This document shows positions 29,001-39,600 of a stretch of 64,000 nucleotides of DNA, piece by piece (the first letter of the stretch is position 1; the number at the start of each line of letters is the position of its first letter). This stretch comes from CAVTJX01 sp963735175 (GTDB lineage Bacteria > Electryoneota > RPQS01), in contig CAVTJX010000019.1 in the NCBI GenBank assembly GCA_963735175.1, positions 62,001 through 126,000 on the forward strand. Reading direction: 5' to 3'. The notes below the pieces were generated by a model, which had not been told where the DNA came from, searched no databases, and saw only the letters and a program-made list of their open reading frames with translations. Position numbers and translations under genes: made by a program.

Positions 29001-31350
29001 ATGAACAAAACCTGCGGCACTTTGTGGAGCGTGGTTGCGGTGGTGCTGCTGATGTTGCTGCTGGTCGGCGACCCGGCGCAAGCGCGCCGGGCCGTCGACC
29101 GGCCAGCCGGGGGCGCCGGCAGCCTGGACGAAGCGGATCCAAACGCCACCAAAAGCCTGATCGCGCACGACATCGGCAACGTGCGGATGACGCTCGCCAA
29201 CTGGGGCGAGATGGGCAATCCCGATGGGATTCCGGGTTACAAGGGATTTGAATTCCCCATCAACTCCGGCAGCGATTTTCTGTTTTCCGCCGGCGTCTGG
29301 GTGGGAGCCCAGGTCAACGGCCAGCGGCTGGTGTCCACGACCACCGACGGCGATAACGGCACCAATGAGTTTTATCCGGTCCACATCGGGACCGTTCCGT
29401 TCTCACGCGCCTCGCGCGACGCGGACTGGTATGTCACGTCGAAGAGTCTGGCGACCTTCAACGACCTCGATTACGTGATGGGCGCGAAGGGACTCGACGA
29501 CGACGGCGACTGGGATTCACAGGCCGACGACCAGGATCACGACGGCCGGGCGTCCTCCAATTGGGACGGCGGCAAGGGCTTCATCGGCCAGGACGACGAT
29601 GGTGACGGGGCGATCGACGAGGAAATCGCCGACGGCCTCGACGATGACGGCGACGGTCTGATCGACGAAGACACCAACGCCGACAGCGATCACAATGGCG
29701 ACCTGAACGCGGCCTACGATCCCGAACGGCATATCGACGAAGATCCCGCCGGCGACATCTCCAGCGACTATATCGACAACGATTTCGACGGCCTGGTGGA
29801 CGCGGCGGATCCGGACAATGACGGCGATCAGAACGTCGGCTTCCCCGACGACGACAATGACGGCGCGGCAGATGAAGACGGCGTGGCCCGCGGCGGACAG
29901 GAATATTACACGGTCTATCACGACGATATTCCGCTGAGCTTCGTGGGCAGTCCGGACAACGACGGCCACACGCCGCTGCATATCCAGATGCTGCAGCGCA
30001 GCTACGCCTTCCCCGAGCAGTACGCCGGTGACTTCATTCTCATCGACTACCGCATCCGCAACGTGGGCGTGCTGCCGCTGGACAACGTCTACATCGCCAT
30101 GTTCTCCGACCCGGATATCGGGGCGGCGGGCGAAGGCGGCGACGCGGCCTCGCTGGACGACTACAATTACTACGATCCGCCGCGGCTGATGATGCTGCAG
30201 TACGACACCTACACGGACGCGGACGGCCCCGGACCGGGGATCTTCGCGATCCGCGTGGTGCAGACGCCGGTGGCGCTCGATCAGCTTCGCGTCTCGTTCC
30301 GCAACTTCGAGCGTGTCTCGGGCGGCGACCCGGAGAACAATGCCGCGAAATACGACATGATTTCCTCCGGCACGATTGCCCCGCCGACGACGCAGCAGGG
30401 CGACTGGCGGATGCTGATCGGCTTCGGCGCCGAGGCGACGAACGGCTTCCGGCTGATGCCGGGCCAGGAGTTGCCGATTACCATGGCGCTGATCGCGGGC
30501 GCGGACACCACCCAGGGCGGCGTCAACGCCGAGTGGGCGCTGCGCATGTACAAGAACGACTTCCAGGGGCCGTCGGCGCCGAACACGCCGGAGTACGCGC
30601 TTCGACGTGTATTCGGACCGTGTGCGGTCCGCTGGTCGCCGAACGCCGAGACGTCGATTGACGCGATCACCAACGAGGCCGACTTCGAAGGCTACATCGT
30701 CGAGCGCTCGACGGACCAGATCAACTGGGAAACGATCGCGGCTTACGACAGCATCAATCTCGTGCCGCTGGACTTTCCCTTCGAGTGGGAAAACTTCAAC
30801 CTGGGCATGCCGCGCGACACGCTGTGGAACGCGGACAGTTCCAGCGTTCCAGTATTATATCTGGGACACGGACCTGATTCCGGGACACACGTATTACTAC
30901 GTGGTGCGCGCGTTCGACCGCGGCGTGGCCGGCGCGGGTGTCCTGTACTCGGGACGCACGGGCAACGTGAAGACGGCGCTGCTGGCCCGCACGGCGGCCA
31001 CGGGCGCGCCCACGGACCTGAGCGGAGTCTACGTCTATCCCAATCCGTACCGCGGCAGCCATCCGGGCGAAGAAGGCGGACAGATCAATCCGTCCAAGGG
31101 ATTGATCGAATATCCGCGCAAACTTTACTTCATGGGACTGCCGCCGAACACGGTGGCGGGCAACTGTGAAATCCGCATCTACTCGCTGGGCGGTGATTAT
31201 CTCGCGACGATCGATCACGTGAACGGCACCGAGTACGACATGTGGAACATGATCACGAAGAACAAGCAGGAGATCGTGGCCGGGATTTACTACTACGTCG
31301 TGAAGTACGGCTCGAAGCAATTCATTGACAAATTCGTGGTGATCAAATGA
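29001..31350 (+). CDS. Secreted protein with Asp-rich calcium-binding-like repeats and C-terminal sorting-like domain, frameshifted
   Basis: ATG 29001, 14 bases after the receptor; GAGG precedes it. Signal peptide MNKTCGTLWSVVAVVLLMLLLVGDPAQA. Between ~155 and 300 the chain repeats DDDGDG-x-IDEE/IDED units (GQDDDGDGAIDEE, LDDDGDGLIDED, IDNDFDGLVDAADPDNDGDQN), like thrombospondin type 3 or dockerin-type Ca2+ loops. The C-terminus has VYVYPNPYRG ... EIRIYSLGGDYLATIDH ... GIYYYVVKYGSKQFIDKFVVIK, a variant sorting domain. One insertion near 30842 shifts the frame; a compensating pair near 30602/30622 is suspected because VFGPC interrupts an expected VYSDR reading. TGA 31348-31350 overlaps the next ATG. 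About 782 aa. Confidence 0.8.
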
Positions 31351-32459
31351 GCGACCGAGGACACTACACCCTGCCCGGGATTCTGCGCCCCCGCGCCGGA
31401 GCAAAGCGCGCCCTTCGGGGCGCCGTGGCCGCGCTGCTCGTCGCCGCGCTGATGGGAATGCTGTTGGGGAGTTGCGCAGATCCCCGCACCAAGCCCGCCG
31501 CTCCTTCTGAGCCCGGGTTTACCCAAACCGTGGTTTTGTGGCAGAATGTGGCGGTGGACACCGCCGGTTACGCCCACGCCGACTTTACCATCGACCGTCC
31601 GCTGGCGCCGATCAACCGTCCGGGACTGGATACGCCCGCCCGGCTGCGGCTCGTGGTTTACATCGAACCGGACTGCCAGACGCTGCGGCGCGAGCAGATT
31701 ATCGACGACTCGCTGAAATACATCAGCGACAGTCTGATCGTCCCGCGGCTGGCGGCGATTTCGCCGATTAAGGATTCGCTGACGCAGGGACAGAAGGATA
31801 CCATCGTGGTTCCGATTGAAGTTCGCGTCCGCCACTTCCTGGATTCGGTGGTCGTGATGAATGTAGATCCGACCGATGTGGACTGCACCTTCACCACGCC
31901 GCGGGGAACGGTCACGTGCGATACGCCGATCACGGGCTATGGTCCGGATCCGTCCGTCGTGGCTCTCGATTCCGCGGATTTCGCCGCGCTGGAAGCGATT
32001 CCCACGTGGGGACCGCAACTCGCGGCGCTGGAGCAGGAATGGGCGCACTTCTCGCTGGACACGGCGCGGTTGGGCCGCGAACAGCGCTATCTGGAACGGA
32101 TCCTCGACAACCGCTACACCGTGGCGATCGCCCTGGACAGTACCAACCGCAAGCGATATCCTGAAGCCGAATACAGCACCGTTTTGCCCGGCGCGCTGAC
32201 CGGCCAGGAAATCTACGCGGCCCGGACGGATACCGCGACGGGGCTGAAAGGACGCGGCTTCAATATCGTGCTCAACCAGTTCCAGGCCGCCGACGTGGTG
32301 AACGTCGGGGAGACCTTTGAAGTGAACTGGGTTACCTGTTTTCCGGGATCGCCTGAGCCCTGCCTGCGGGAGGGACTGCATACCTTCCACGTCTGGGTGA
32401 CGGGGCGTAACGCGCGGATCACGGGGACACTGGTGCTTGTTTACGCGGAGGAGAGATAA
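31347..32459 (+). CDS. Putative lipoprotein of unknown function
   Basis: 370 aa. ATG 31347 overlaps the previous stop (ATGA). A hydrophobic segment (GAVAALLVAALMGMLLGSC) ends with a lipobox-like LGSC at Cys43, preceded by an unusually long basic N-terminus; a start further in would shorten it. The body, rich in Asp, Thr and Val, has no family I recognise. Its position between the Asp-rich secreted protein and the PorV-like protein suggests a periplasmic or surface-anchored accessory. TAA 32457-32459 shares its last base with the next start. Confidence 0.75.
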   Translation: MSDRGHYTLPGILRPRAGAKRALRGAVAALLVAALMGMLLGSCADPRTKPAAPSEPGFTQTVVLWQNVAVDTAGYAHADFTIDRPLAPINRPGLDTPARLRLVVYIEPDCQTLRREQIIDDSLKYISDSLIVPRLAAISPIKDSLTQGQKDTIVVPIEVRVRHFLDSVVVMNVDPTDVDCTFTTPRGTVTCDTPITGYGPDPSVVALDSADFAALEAIPTWGPQLAALEQEWAHFSLDTARLGREQRYLERILDNRYTVAIALDSTNRKRYPEAEYSTVLPGALTGQEIYAARTDTATGLKGRGFNIVLNQFQAADVVNVGETFEVNWVTCFPGSPEPCLREGLHTFHVWVTGRNARITGTLVLVYAEER

Positions 32460-33517
32460 TGACTATGCGAGATTGTCTCCAGCCCCGCGTGACTCTGCTG
32501 CTGATCGCGCTGCTGGCCTTGGGCGCGGCCGTGGGTCCCGCCGTTGCCGTTGACAAAGTCGGCACGACCTCCATCCAACTGCTGAAAATCCCCGTCGGTG
32601 TACGTGGGGTTGGGCTGGGCAACGCCATGGTGGCGGGGCCGCGCGATGCCGAGGCCGTCTGGTGGAATCCGGGCGCGCTGACGGAGATGCAGGGCACGCA
32701 GGCGTTGCTGTCACAGATTAACATGCCGGCCAACGTGCAGCTCAATACGCTGGTGCTGGCGCGGCGCTGGGGTGATTACAGCGCGGTGTCGCTGCATGCC
32801 ATCAACCTGGCGACGGACGACATGCCGGTACGCACTTGGGACCGGCCGGAGGGCACGGGTGAAAACTTCGCGGCCTCCGACCTGGCCGTGGGTGTGAGTT
32901 ATGCCCGGATGCTCACGGACAAGTTCAGCCTGGGCGCCAACGTCCGCTATTTGCGCAGCGCGCTGGACGCCGACGCGGTTTACAACGGCGCCTCGGTGGA
33001 TCTGGGAACGCTCTACAAAACCGGTTTGCGCTCGCTGCGCTTGGGAATGGCGATTCAGAATCTGGGGCCGGACGTAAAATATCAGGGCAGCTTCGCCGAC
33101 TATCGTAACCGCGTCAACAACGGCAATGTGCTGTTGTCTTCCGAGTTCGAAGGCGCGAGCCTGCCGACGATGTTCCGCCTCGGGATTGCCTTCGACGCCA
33201 TCCAGATGTTCAAGATCGCGATGGACAGCGCGTACACGTCGCAAATCGCGGTGGAGATGAACCACCCCAACGACAACCGGGAACGACTGAACCTGGGTGG
33301 AGAAGTGGGTTTCCGCAATCTGCTGTTCCTGCGCCTGGGCGGCAAGTTCGCCTATGACGAGGAGAGTATCGCGGCCGGTTTCGGGCTGCGGATCCCCGTG
33401 TTCACCGAATATCGTCTGCGGTTCGATTACGCCTATTCGCACTGGGGCCGCCTCACGGACGCCGGCGAGGGGCTCATGGATCAACCGCACCGGTTCGCCC
33501 TTGGATTTGAGTGGTGA
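32459..33517 (+). CDS. PorV/PorQ-family outer-membrane protein
   Basis: 352 aa with signal peptide to ~AVGPAVA. After VGTTSIQLLKIPVGVRGVGLG comes NAMVAGPRDAEAVWWNPGAL, the hallmark N-terminal stretch of the PorV/PorQ family (the conserved A-x-x-WNPA). The alternating beta-strand pattern continues to a terminal Trp (FALGFEW). In Bacteroidota PorV shuttles sorting-domain substrates in T9SS, and many FCB candidate phyla encode several paralogues. Here it sits in a five-gene, nearly overlapping cluster with a TonB receptor and secreted proteins, consistent with a role in their export or anchoring (inference). The start ATG 32459 overlaps the preceding stop. Confidence 0.85.
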   Translation: MTMRDCLQPRVTLLLIALLALGAAVGPAVAVDKVGTTSIQLLKIPVGVRGVGLGNAMVAGPRDAEAVWWNPGALTEMQGTQALLSQINMPANVQLNTLVLARRWGDYSAVSLHAINLATDDMPVRTWDRPEGTGENFAASDLAVGVSYARMLTDKFSLGANVRYLRSALDADAVYNGASVDLGTLYKTGLRSLRLGMAIQNLGPDVKYQGSFADYRNRVNNGNVLLSSEFEGASLPTMFRLGIAFDAIQMFKIAMDSAYTSQIAVEMNHPNDNRERLNLGGEVGFRNLLFLRLGGKFAYDEESIAAGFGLRIPVFTEYRLRFDYAYSHWGRLTDAGEGLMDQPHRFALGFEW

Positions 33518-33542
33518 CCCACAAGCCAGGAGGTCTTCAAGC

Positions 33543-35355
33543 ATGTATCAACTGAGAACCTTGTTTATCGTGGCGCTCGGGCTGGGCATCGCTCTGGCGG
33601 GCTGTGGGGTGCGCGATGCGGGCACGCCCGCGGTCAATCAGCCGCCAACCACCATCCTGACCGTCGCGCCGAACAACGGGACCACGGTAAATCATTACAT
33701 TACCCTACGCTGGGCGGGTAACGATCCCGACGGCACGGTGGTGGGGTATAATCTGTACGATAACGGCGCGCTGTTGATTTTTACCACCGCCACGGATACC
33801 GCGATTGCCTTCACCGCCACCACCAACGGTGAACTGACGGAGCATATCTTCGCCGTCGCTTCGGTGGACGAGGAAGGGGCGGTGGATGCCACGCCGGACG
33901 CGCGGACGTTCAATGCCATCAATTTCGCGCCGGTCGCGCATTTCAATGCGGACGCAACGATTCAGCCGGATTCGACCGTCGGGCGCGGCTTCCGCGTTAC
34001 CATCGCCGCCCAGGACAGCAATCCGTCCATTTACTACTACGCGGTTGCCCTCGATGACACCGGCGCGACGGACTGGACGCCGTGGAGTCTTGATTCGGTG
34101 TTCATTTACGCCGATCCGGCGATAATCGCCGACGCGGCGCTGTTTCCGGAGCACGTGACCGGACTGTCCAACGTCCCGTTGACGGACGGCGGGCACACGG
34201 TCTATGCCCGCGTGAAAGACGCGGGCAACGCCGTGAGCAATACCGTGGCGCTGCATTTTACGGTGGACGGCACGCTGCGGCCGCGGATGAATCCGACGGT
34301 CACCGGCGCCTACGGGACGGCCACATTTTATCCCGATGGCTCGGTGTACTGGTCCTCGCAGTTCGGCATCCTGACGCAGATCGCCTTCGAGGTCGACGCC
34401 AGCCTGTTGCGCAGCTACGGCGGCGAGGTCAACGGCTACCGTTGGCGGCTGGGCGATACTCCCTGGAGTAACTGGCAAGCCCAGGCTTCGCTGGACACGG
34501 CTAATCTCCCGGCGGGCGAATACGCCTTCCAATTCATGGCCCGTGATATTGCGGGCGCGCTCAGCGACACCGTGAACTACTATATGCGGCTCGTGGTGCA
34601 GACGCTGTCCGACAGCATTATCATCGTGGACGAGACCCGCAACGGATCGGGCGCGCAGGGTCTGCCCGACGACCAGCAGGTGGACGATTTCTACGCCACC
34701 GTGCTCGCGCCCTACAAGTTCCGCCAGATCGACTGGGATCTGAACCAGATTGGCGGCGAATCGTATCTCTCGCCCTACGATGTCAGCAACGCCGGCCTGA
34801 TCGTCTGGCATGGCGACGACCGCAGCGCCGTGGAGTGGAACAATGCCCAGCGGCTGTTGAACGACTTCCTGGGCAAGGGTGGCCGGCTCGTGCTCTCGGG
34901 ATGGGACGTGATGAAACCGTTCCTGCCGTCCGGTGACAGCATTGTGTTCTCCAATCCGGCGGCATTCCCGCAGACGAAGATGCGGCTGCTTTCGGCAACG
35001 CGCAACGCTCCGCGGACGGTGCTGGGTTTCGATGGCGAAAACGGTTTCCCGGGCTGCACGCTGGACTCGATGAAGATTCTGCCGTCGTGGCACGGATTGC
35101 TGGACCAGGGCTGGGTTTTCCGGCCCAAGGGCGAGGCGATCGTCATCGGGCGGTTGATGGTGTCGGATTCGACGACCAATCCGCGGGCGCATCGGCCCAC
35201 GGCCTACATCTACGATCAGAAGCTTCCGGATCGCGGTCTTCGGCGTTCCGTTGTACTTCTGTCACACCGAAGAAGTTACCGCCCTCTTTGGCACGCCGTC
35301 CGATCCGCAGGCCTTGATTCCGCGGATGCTGATCGGTCTTGGACCGGCGTTCTAA
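33543..35355 (+). CDS. Putative lipoprotein with Ig/Fn3-like N-terminus, frameshifted near the end
   Basis: ATG 33543 with AGGAGG upstream; lipobox LAGC at Cys21. Residues ~35-120 look like an Ig- or Fn3-type domain (ITLRWAGNDPDGTVVGYNLYDNG). Residues ~355-480 (DSIIIVDETRNG ... NAGLIVWHGDD ... LLNDFLGKGGRLVLSGWDV) resemble the glutamine-amidotransferase-like fold often found in surface proteins. One inserted C near 35226 ends the plain frame in nonsense; repaired it continues RIAVFGVPLYFCHTEEV to TAA 35353-35355. About 603 aa. It is the last gene before a strong terminator, closing the surface operon. Confidence 0.78.
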
Positions 35356-35383
35356 AGCGGTCTTGCCGGATTACCTGTTCACT

Positions 35384-35412
35384 AAAAGCCCGCCCTTCAG
35401 GAGCGGGCTTTT
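35384..35412 (+). terminator. Rho-independent terminator of the surface operon
   Basis: AAAAGCCCGC and GCGGGCTTTT flank a nine-base loop, ending in four T. It lies 28 bases after the repaired stop at 35355, which supports the frame correction. Confidence 0.85.
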
Positions 35413-35434
35413 ACTCTCCGGAAGAATACTTTAA

Positions 35435-36081
35435 ATGAGCGATCTACCCGCATGGGAGCTGTCCCGTGCCCTTGACTATCTGGCGGGCTTGCAGCGCTTG
35501 CCAGAGTGCTTGAATGTCGGCGAGGCGGAGCTTACCGGCGTGCGCGTGCAGCCTACGGTCGGGCCGTGGCTGCCGCGTTGCTCGATGTACTCGTGCGCAG
35601 CCGCCGGCCACGCCGGATTCTGGAAATCGGGACATCCTACGGCTATGCCGCGTGCGTGCTGGGCCGCGCCGCCGCAGGCTACGACGGCTCGGTGCTGACG
35701 CTGGAAAAGGAGCCGCGCCTGGTGGACGCGGCGCGCGCAAATCTCGCCGCCGCCGGTCTGACGCAATGGGTGGAGGTGCGCGAAGGCGACGCCCGCGAGC
35801 TCGTGCCGGCACTTGAAGGATCGTTCGGTTTGATTGTGCAGGACGGGGGTAAAGATGACTACCTGCCGCTGCTGGACACGCTCGTGGCGCGGCTCGAACC
35901 GGGCGGGCTGTTGTTTACGGATGATGTGCTGTTTCCCGTGATGCCGCTGCCTCCGGCCGTGCAACACTGGCAGGGCGCCGTGGCAAGCTACAATGCCGCG
36001 CTGGCGGCCGATCCCCGGTTGCACACGGTCTGGTTGCCCATCGGCGATGGTGTGGCGCTGAGTGTCCGTCTTCCTTATTAG
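35435..36081 (+). CDS. O-methyltransferase (class I SAM-dependent), frameshifted
   Basis: Transfers a methyl group from S-adenosylmethionine to an unknown hydroxyl substrate. ATG 35435 begins MSDLPAWELSRALDYL. A one-base deletion near 35528 (GAGGCGGAGCTTAC, expected GAGGCGGAGGCTTAC) interrupts the frame; repaired it reads EAEAYRRARAAYGRAVAAALL. The SAM-binding motif I is ILEIGTSYGYAACVLGRA, then VLTLEKEPRLVDAARANL, GDARELVP and the motif-IV-like GLIVQDGGKDDY. About 216 aa, the usual size of the family. The catalytic D of LIVQDGG is the metal/SAM site by analogy. Confidence 0.85.
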
Positions 36082-36108
36082 TAATCGGAGGCACGTAGTT
36101 TGGGTTAA

Positions 36109-36137
36109 CACAGCCCGCGGGTATCCCGCGGGCTGTG
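36109..36137 (+). terminator. Hairpin downstream of the methyltransferase gene
   Basis: CACAGCCCGCGGG (36109-36121), loop TAT, CCCGCGGGCTGTG (36125-36137). A 13-bp perfect stem with only a weak T-stretch (GCGTTTC). Confidence 0.65.
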
Positions 36138-36280
36138 GCGTTTCGACAATCAGCGTCGGCAACGGTTTTGCGCTCATTGGCCGGTACTCAATTCCACGCG
36201 AAGACCAGCGAGGAATGTACAGTTGGACCCAATCCGAGCGAGTAAAACCCTGTGCAATTTGTCGTGATTTGGCAAAGTTG

Positions 36281-36326
36281 TTGACTGCGAACTCTATTTT
36301 TCTTCTATTGTTGACAAATATTGTCA
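36281..36326 (+). promoter_or_regulatory. Promoter with overlapping palindromic operator candidate
   Basis: TTGACT at 36281-36286, a 17-base spacer, TCTATT at 36304-36309. Directly downstream is the perfect palindrome TGACAA-ATA-TTGTCA (36312-36326), where transcription should start, a classical repressor position. The 36138-36637 region has no gene. A further TGACAATCCGTTGACA stretch occurs near 36500. The downstream gene is the giant kinase. Confidence 0.5.
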
Positions 36327-36637
36327 GTTTTCTCCTCCGGCATTTCCCTGGTGCTAATTTCGCTTGCTTTTGTTTTGGGGTAACATTAGATTAAAAATAC
36401 CATTTATGGAGGGGAATCGGACAGGATTGCCGGTCCCCTGGCGGTTCCATTTGCGGACGATTTCGAGGTTCCTTTGGGCATTTCGTATTCAGAATCCGAT
36501 GACAATCCGTTGACATTGGATGAAGACAGCTAACCTATTAATGGCGGCGGCAGAGCGGCACCACAGACTCTGCCGTTTTTTATAATGATCACTGGTAGAT
36601 GGCCATTCCATCTTCCGTTCAATCCTGAGGCTCCGTT

Positions 36638-39600
36638 TTGGCTCCAAGCTTCCCGATTCTGGTCGTGAGTTCGCAGGCTGCGGGTATTCGCGGCGTGCGT
36701 ACCGCATTGAAGCAGGCCGGGGCTGCGTCGGCGCGAATCCACGTTGCCGCGCCGGACTTGCTTCCGGATTTGCTGCGCGGACAGCCTTTTGAGCTGGCCA
36801 TAGTGGAGGACGGACCGGGGCTGGATGCGCGCAAACTGGTGGTGAAAATCCGCCGTTGGGCCCCGTTGCTGCCGGTCATCGTGGTCGCCTCGTCGCCGGA
36901 CGCGAAACGGTTGTCTGCGCTGCGGCAGGCGGGAGCCAGTGACGCATTGGCGCGGTCTCGCCTGAAGGCCGAACTGCCGGCGGCGGTGAAGCGCGCGCGG
37001 ACGGAACGCGCGGGGACAGCGAAGGGCTACGGTCAGAATGGGCAGTGGCTCGGCGCTCCACTCGCCAACGCTCCGGCGGTCATCTGGGCGCTCGATACCC
37101 AGGGCATATTCACGTTGCATGCGGGGAAGGGTTTGGAAGCGATGGGGCTGGACGCGGGCGCGTACCTCGGCCAGTCCATCTACGAACTCTATCCTGACCG
37201 GGAGGATATTCTGGATCCCATTCGCCGGGCGTTGAAGGGTGAAGAGTGCGTCCGGATCATCGATAATCGCGGCAACGTCACTGAGACCCGCTATGCGCCG
37301 CAACGCGAGGCCGGCGGAAAAATTACCGGGATGATCGGCGTTTCGATGGTGATTACCGGGCGCTACCGGGCGGAGCAGGCGCTGCGGGAGGCGCAAAAGC
37401 AGCTCACACACGAAATCGAACTGCGCACGGAAGAGTTGCAGGGAGCGAATTGGGAACTGCAGGCGGCGAATGAGGAGCTGCGCTCGGCGAACGAACAGCT
37501 CGCGGAGGAAATCCGGCTGCGCAATCAGGCCAACGAAGTTCTGGCCGAGCAGGCGACCTTGCTGGACCTGGCTCACGACGCCGTTATTGTTTGCGACTTT
37601 GACGACCGCATTCGCTACTGGAACCGCGGCGCGGAGCGGCTTTACGGCTTTGACCGGCATGAGGCGGTGGGACGCATTGCCTATGAGATGCTGCAGACGC
37701 GCTTTCCCGATTCCTTTGCCGCCATCAAAGTGGCGCTGGAGCGCGACGGTGTATTTGAAGGCCAGTTGGAGCAAATTACCGCGGACGGCCGCTGCATCCT
37801 GGTTCACAGCCGTTGGGCGGTGCAGCCGGATTGGCGGGGCGAGGGCGCGGTGTATCTGCAAATCAACCGCGACATCACCGCGCGTACGCAGGCCGAGGAG
37901 GCGCTGCGGCATTCGGAGGAACGCTACCGGCTGCTGTTCAACACACTGTCGAGCGGCTTCGCGCTGCACGAAATTATCTGCGATGACCACGGCACACCCT
38001 GTGACTACCGTTTCCTCGAAGTCAACGCCGCCTTTGAAGGCGATGACCGGACTGATCCCAACGGATCTCATTGGCCGGACGGTGAACGGAAGCGCTGCCG
38101 GGAATCGAACCGTTTTGGATCGAGACCTATGGCCGGGTGGCATTGACGGGAGAATCGATTCGCTTCGAGCAGCAGTCGCCGCTCCTCGGCCGGTATTATG
38201 ACGTTGTCGCCTATTCGCCCCGGCGCGGTCAGTTCGCGTGCATCTTTTGCGGATGTGACGGAACGCAAGCGGGTGGAGACGGCGCTGCGCGAAAGTGAAG
38301 ACCGGCTTTCGCAGGCGCTGCAGGCCTCGCAGTTGGGGACGTGGGACGTGGACCTGGTGCGCCGCACCGGATGGCATTCGGCACGGCACGACCAGATATT
38401 CGGCTATGATGAGCCACCGGCCGAATGGGGCTTTGAATTCTTTCTCGCGCACGTACTGCCGGCTGACCGGGAAGCGGTGGAGGGAGCCATCCACGAAGCG
38501 CAGTTGGCGCGCAAGACCTGGGAATTGCAGTGCCGGATCCGCACCGCCACGGGTTTGATCCGCTGGATCTGGGTGCAGGGCCGGGGGGAGTATGACGCCC
38601 AGGGGAAGCCCGTGCGCATTCTGGGGATCGTGCGCGACATCACCGAGCAGCAGCGCGTCGAGCAGGCGCTGCGGACCGACGCCCAGCGGATGAATCGCGC
38701 GTTGCGAATGATCAGCGACTGCAACCAGGTGCTGGTGCACGCCGCGCGCGAAGAAGACCTGCTGCGTGAAATCTGCAATGTCGTGGTTGACTACGGCGGT
38801 TATCGCATGGCGTGGGTGGGATACGCTGAGGACGATGCCCAAAAATCAGTGCGGCCCGTAGCCTGGGCCGGTTTCAACGAAGGCTATGTTGAGGCGCTGA
38901 ACATTTCCTGGGCCGACACGGAACGCGGCAGGGGGCCGACAGGTCAAGCGATCCGCACCGGTCAGCCGGCGACTTCGCGCTGGATGCGCGACGATCCCGC
39001 TTTCCGGCCGTGGCGGGCCGAAGCGCTGCGACGTGGTTATCTCTCGTCCATTGTGTTGCCGCTGATGCATGATGACACGGCGTTCGGCGCGATCAGCATC
39101 TATTCGACGAACGCGGACGCATTTGACGAAGCCGAGGAAAAACTGCTGGTCGAAATGTCCGAAGACCTGGCTTACGGCATCCTCGCGCTGCGTGAACGCG
39201 CGGCGCGCGAGCAGGCCGAAGAGTTGCTGTGGCAGGCGAACGAGTTTCTGGAGCAGCGCGTCACCGAACGGACGGCGGAACTCGGACGGGCGCGCGAGAG
39301 CCTCGCGCTGGCGCAAGCGGCCAGCCAGTCCGGCAGTTTCGATTATAATGTCATCACCGGCCAGAACGAATGGTCGCCGTCACTGCTGGATTTGTATGGC
39401 ATCGCGCCCGGCACGTTCGCGGGCACGTTCGACGCCTGGCTGGAGTGCCTCCATCCGGACGACCGCGCCGCGGGTCAGGCCGCTGTAGAGGCGGCGCTGG
39501 CGAGCGGGAATTTTGACATGGAATTCCGGATCCTGCGCCGCGATACCGGCGAACTTCGCTGGATGCACGGGCGCGGCCAGGTGTTTAACGACGACGCCGG

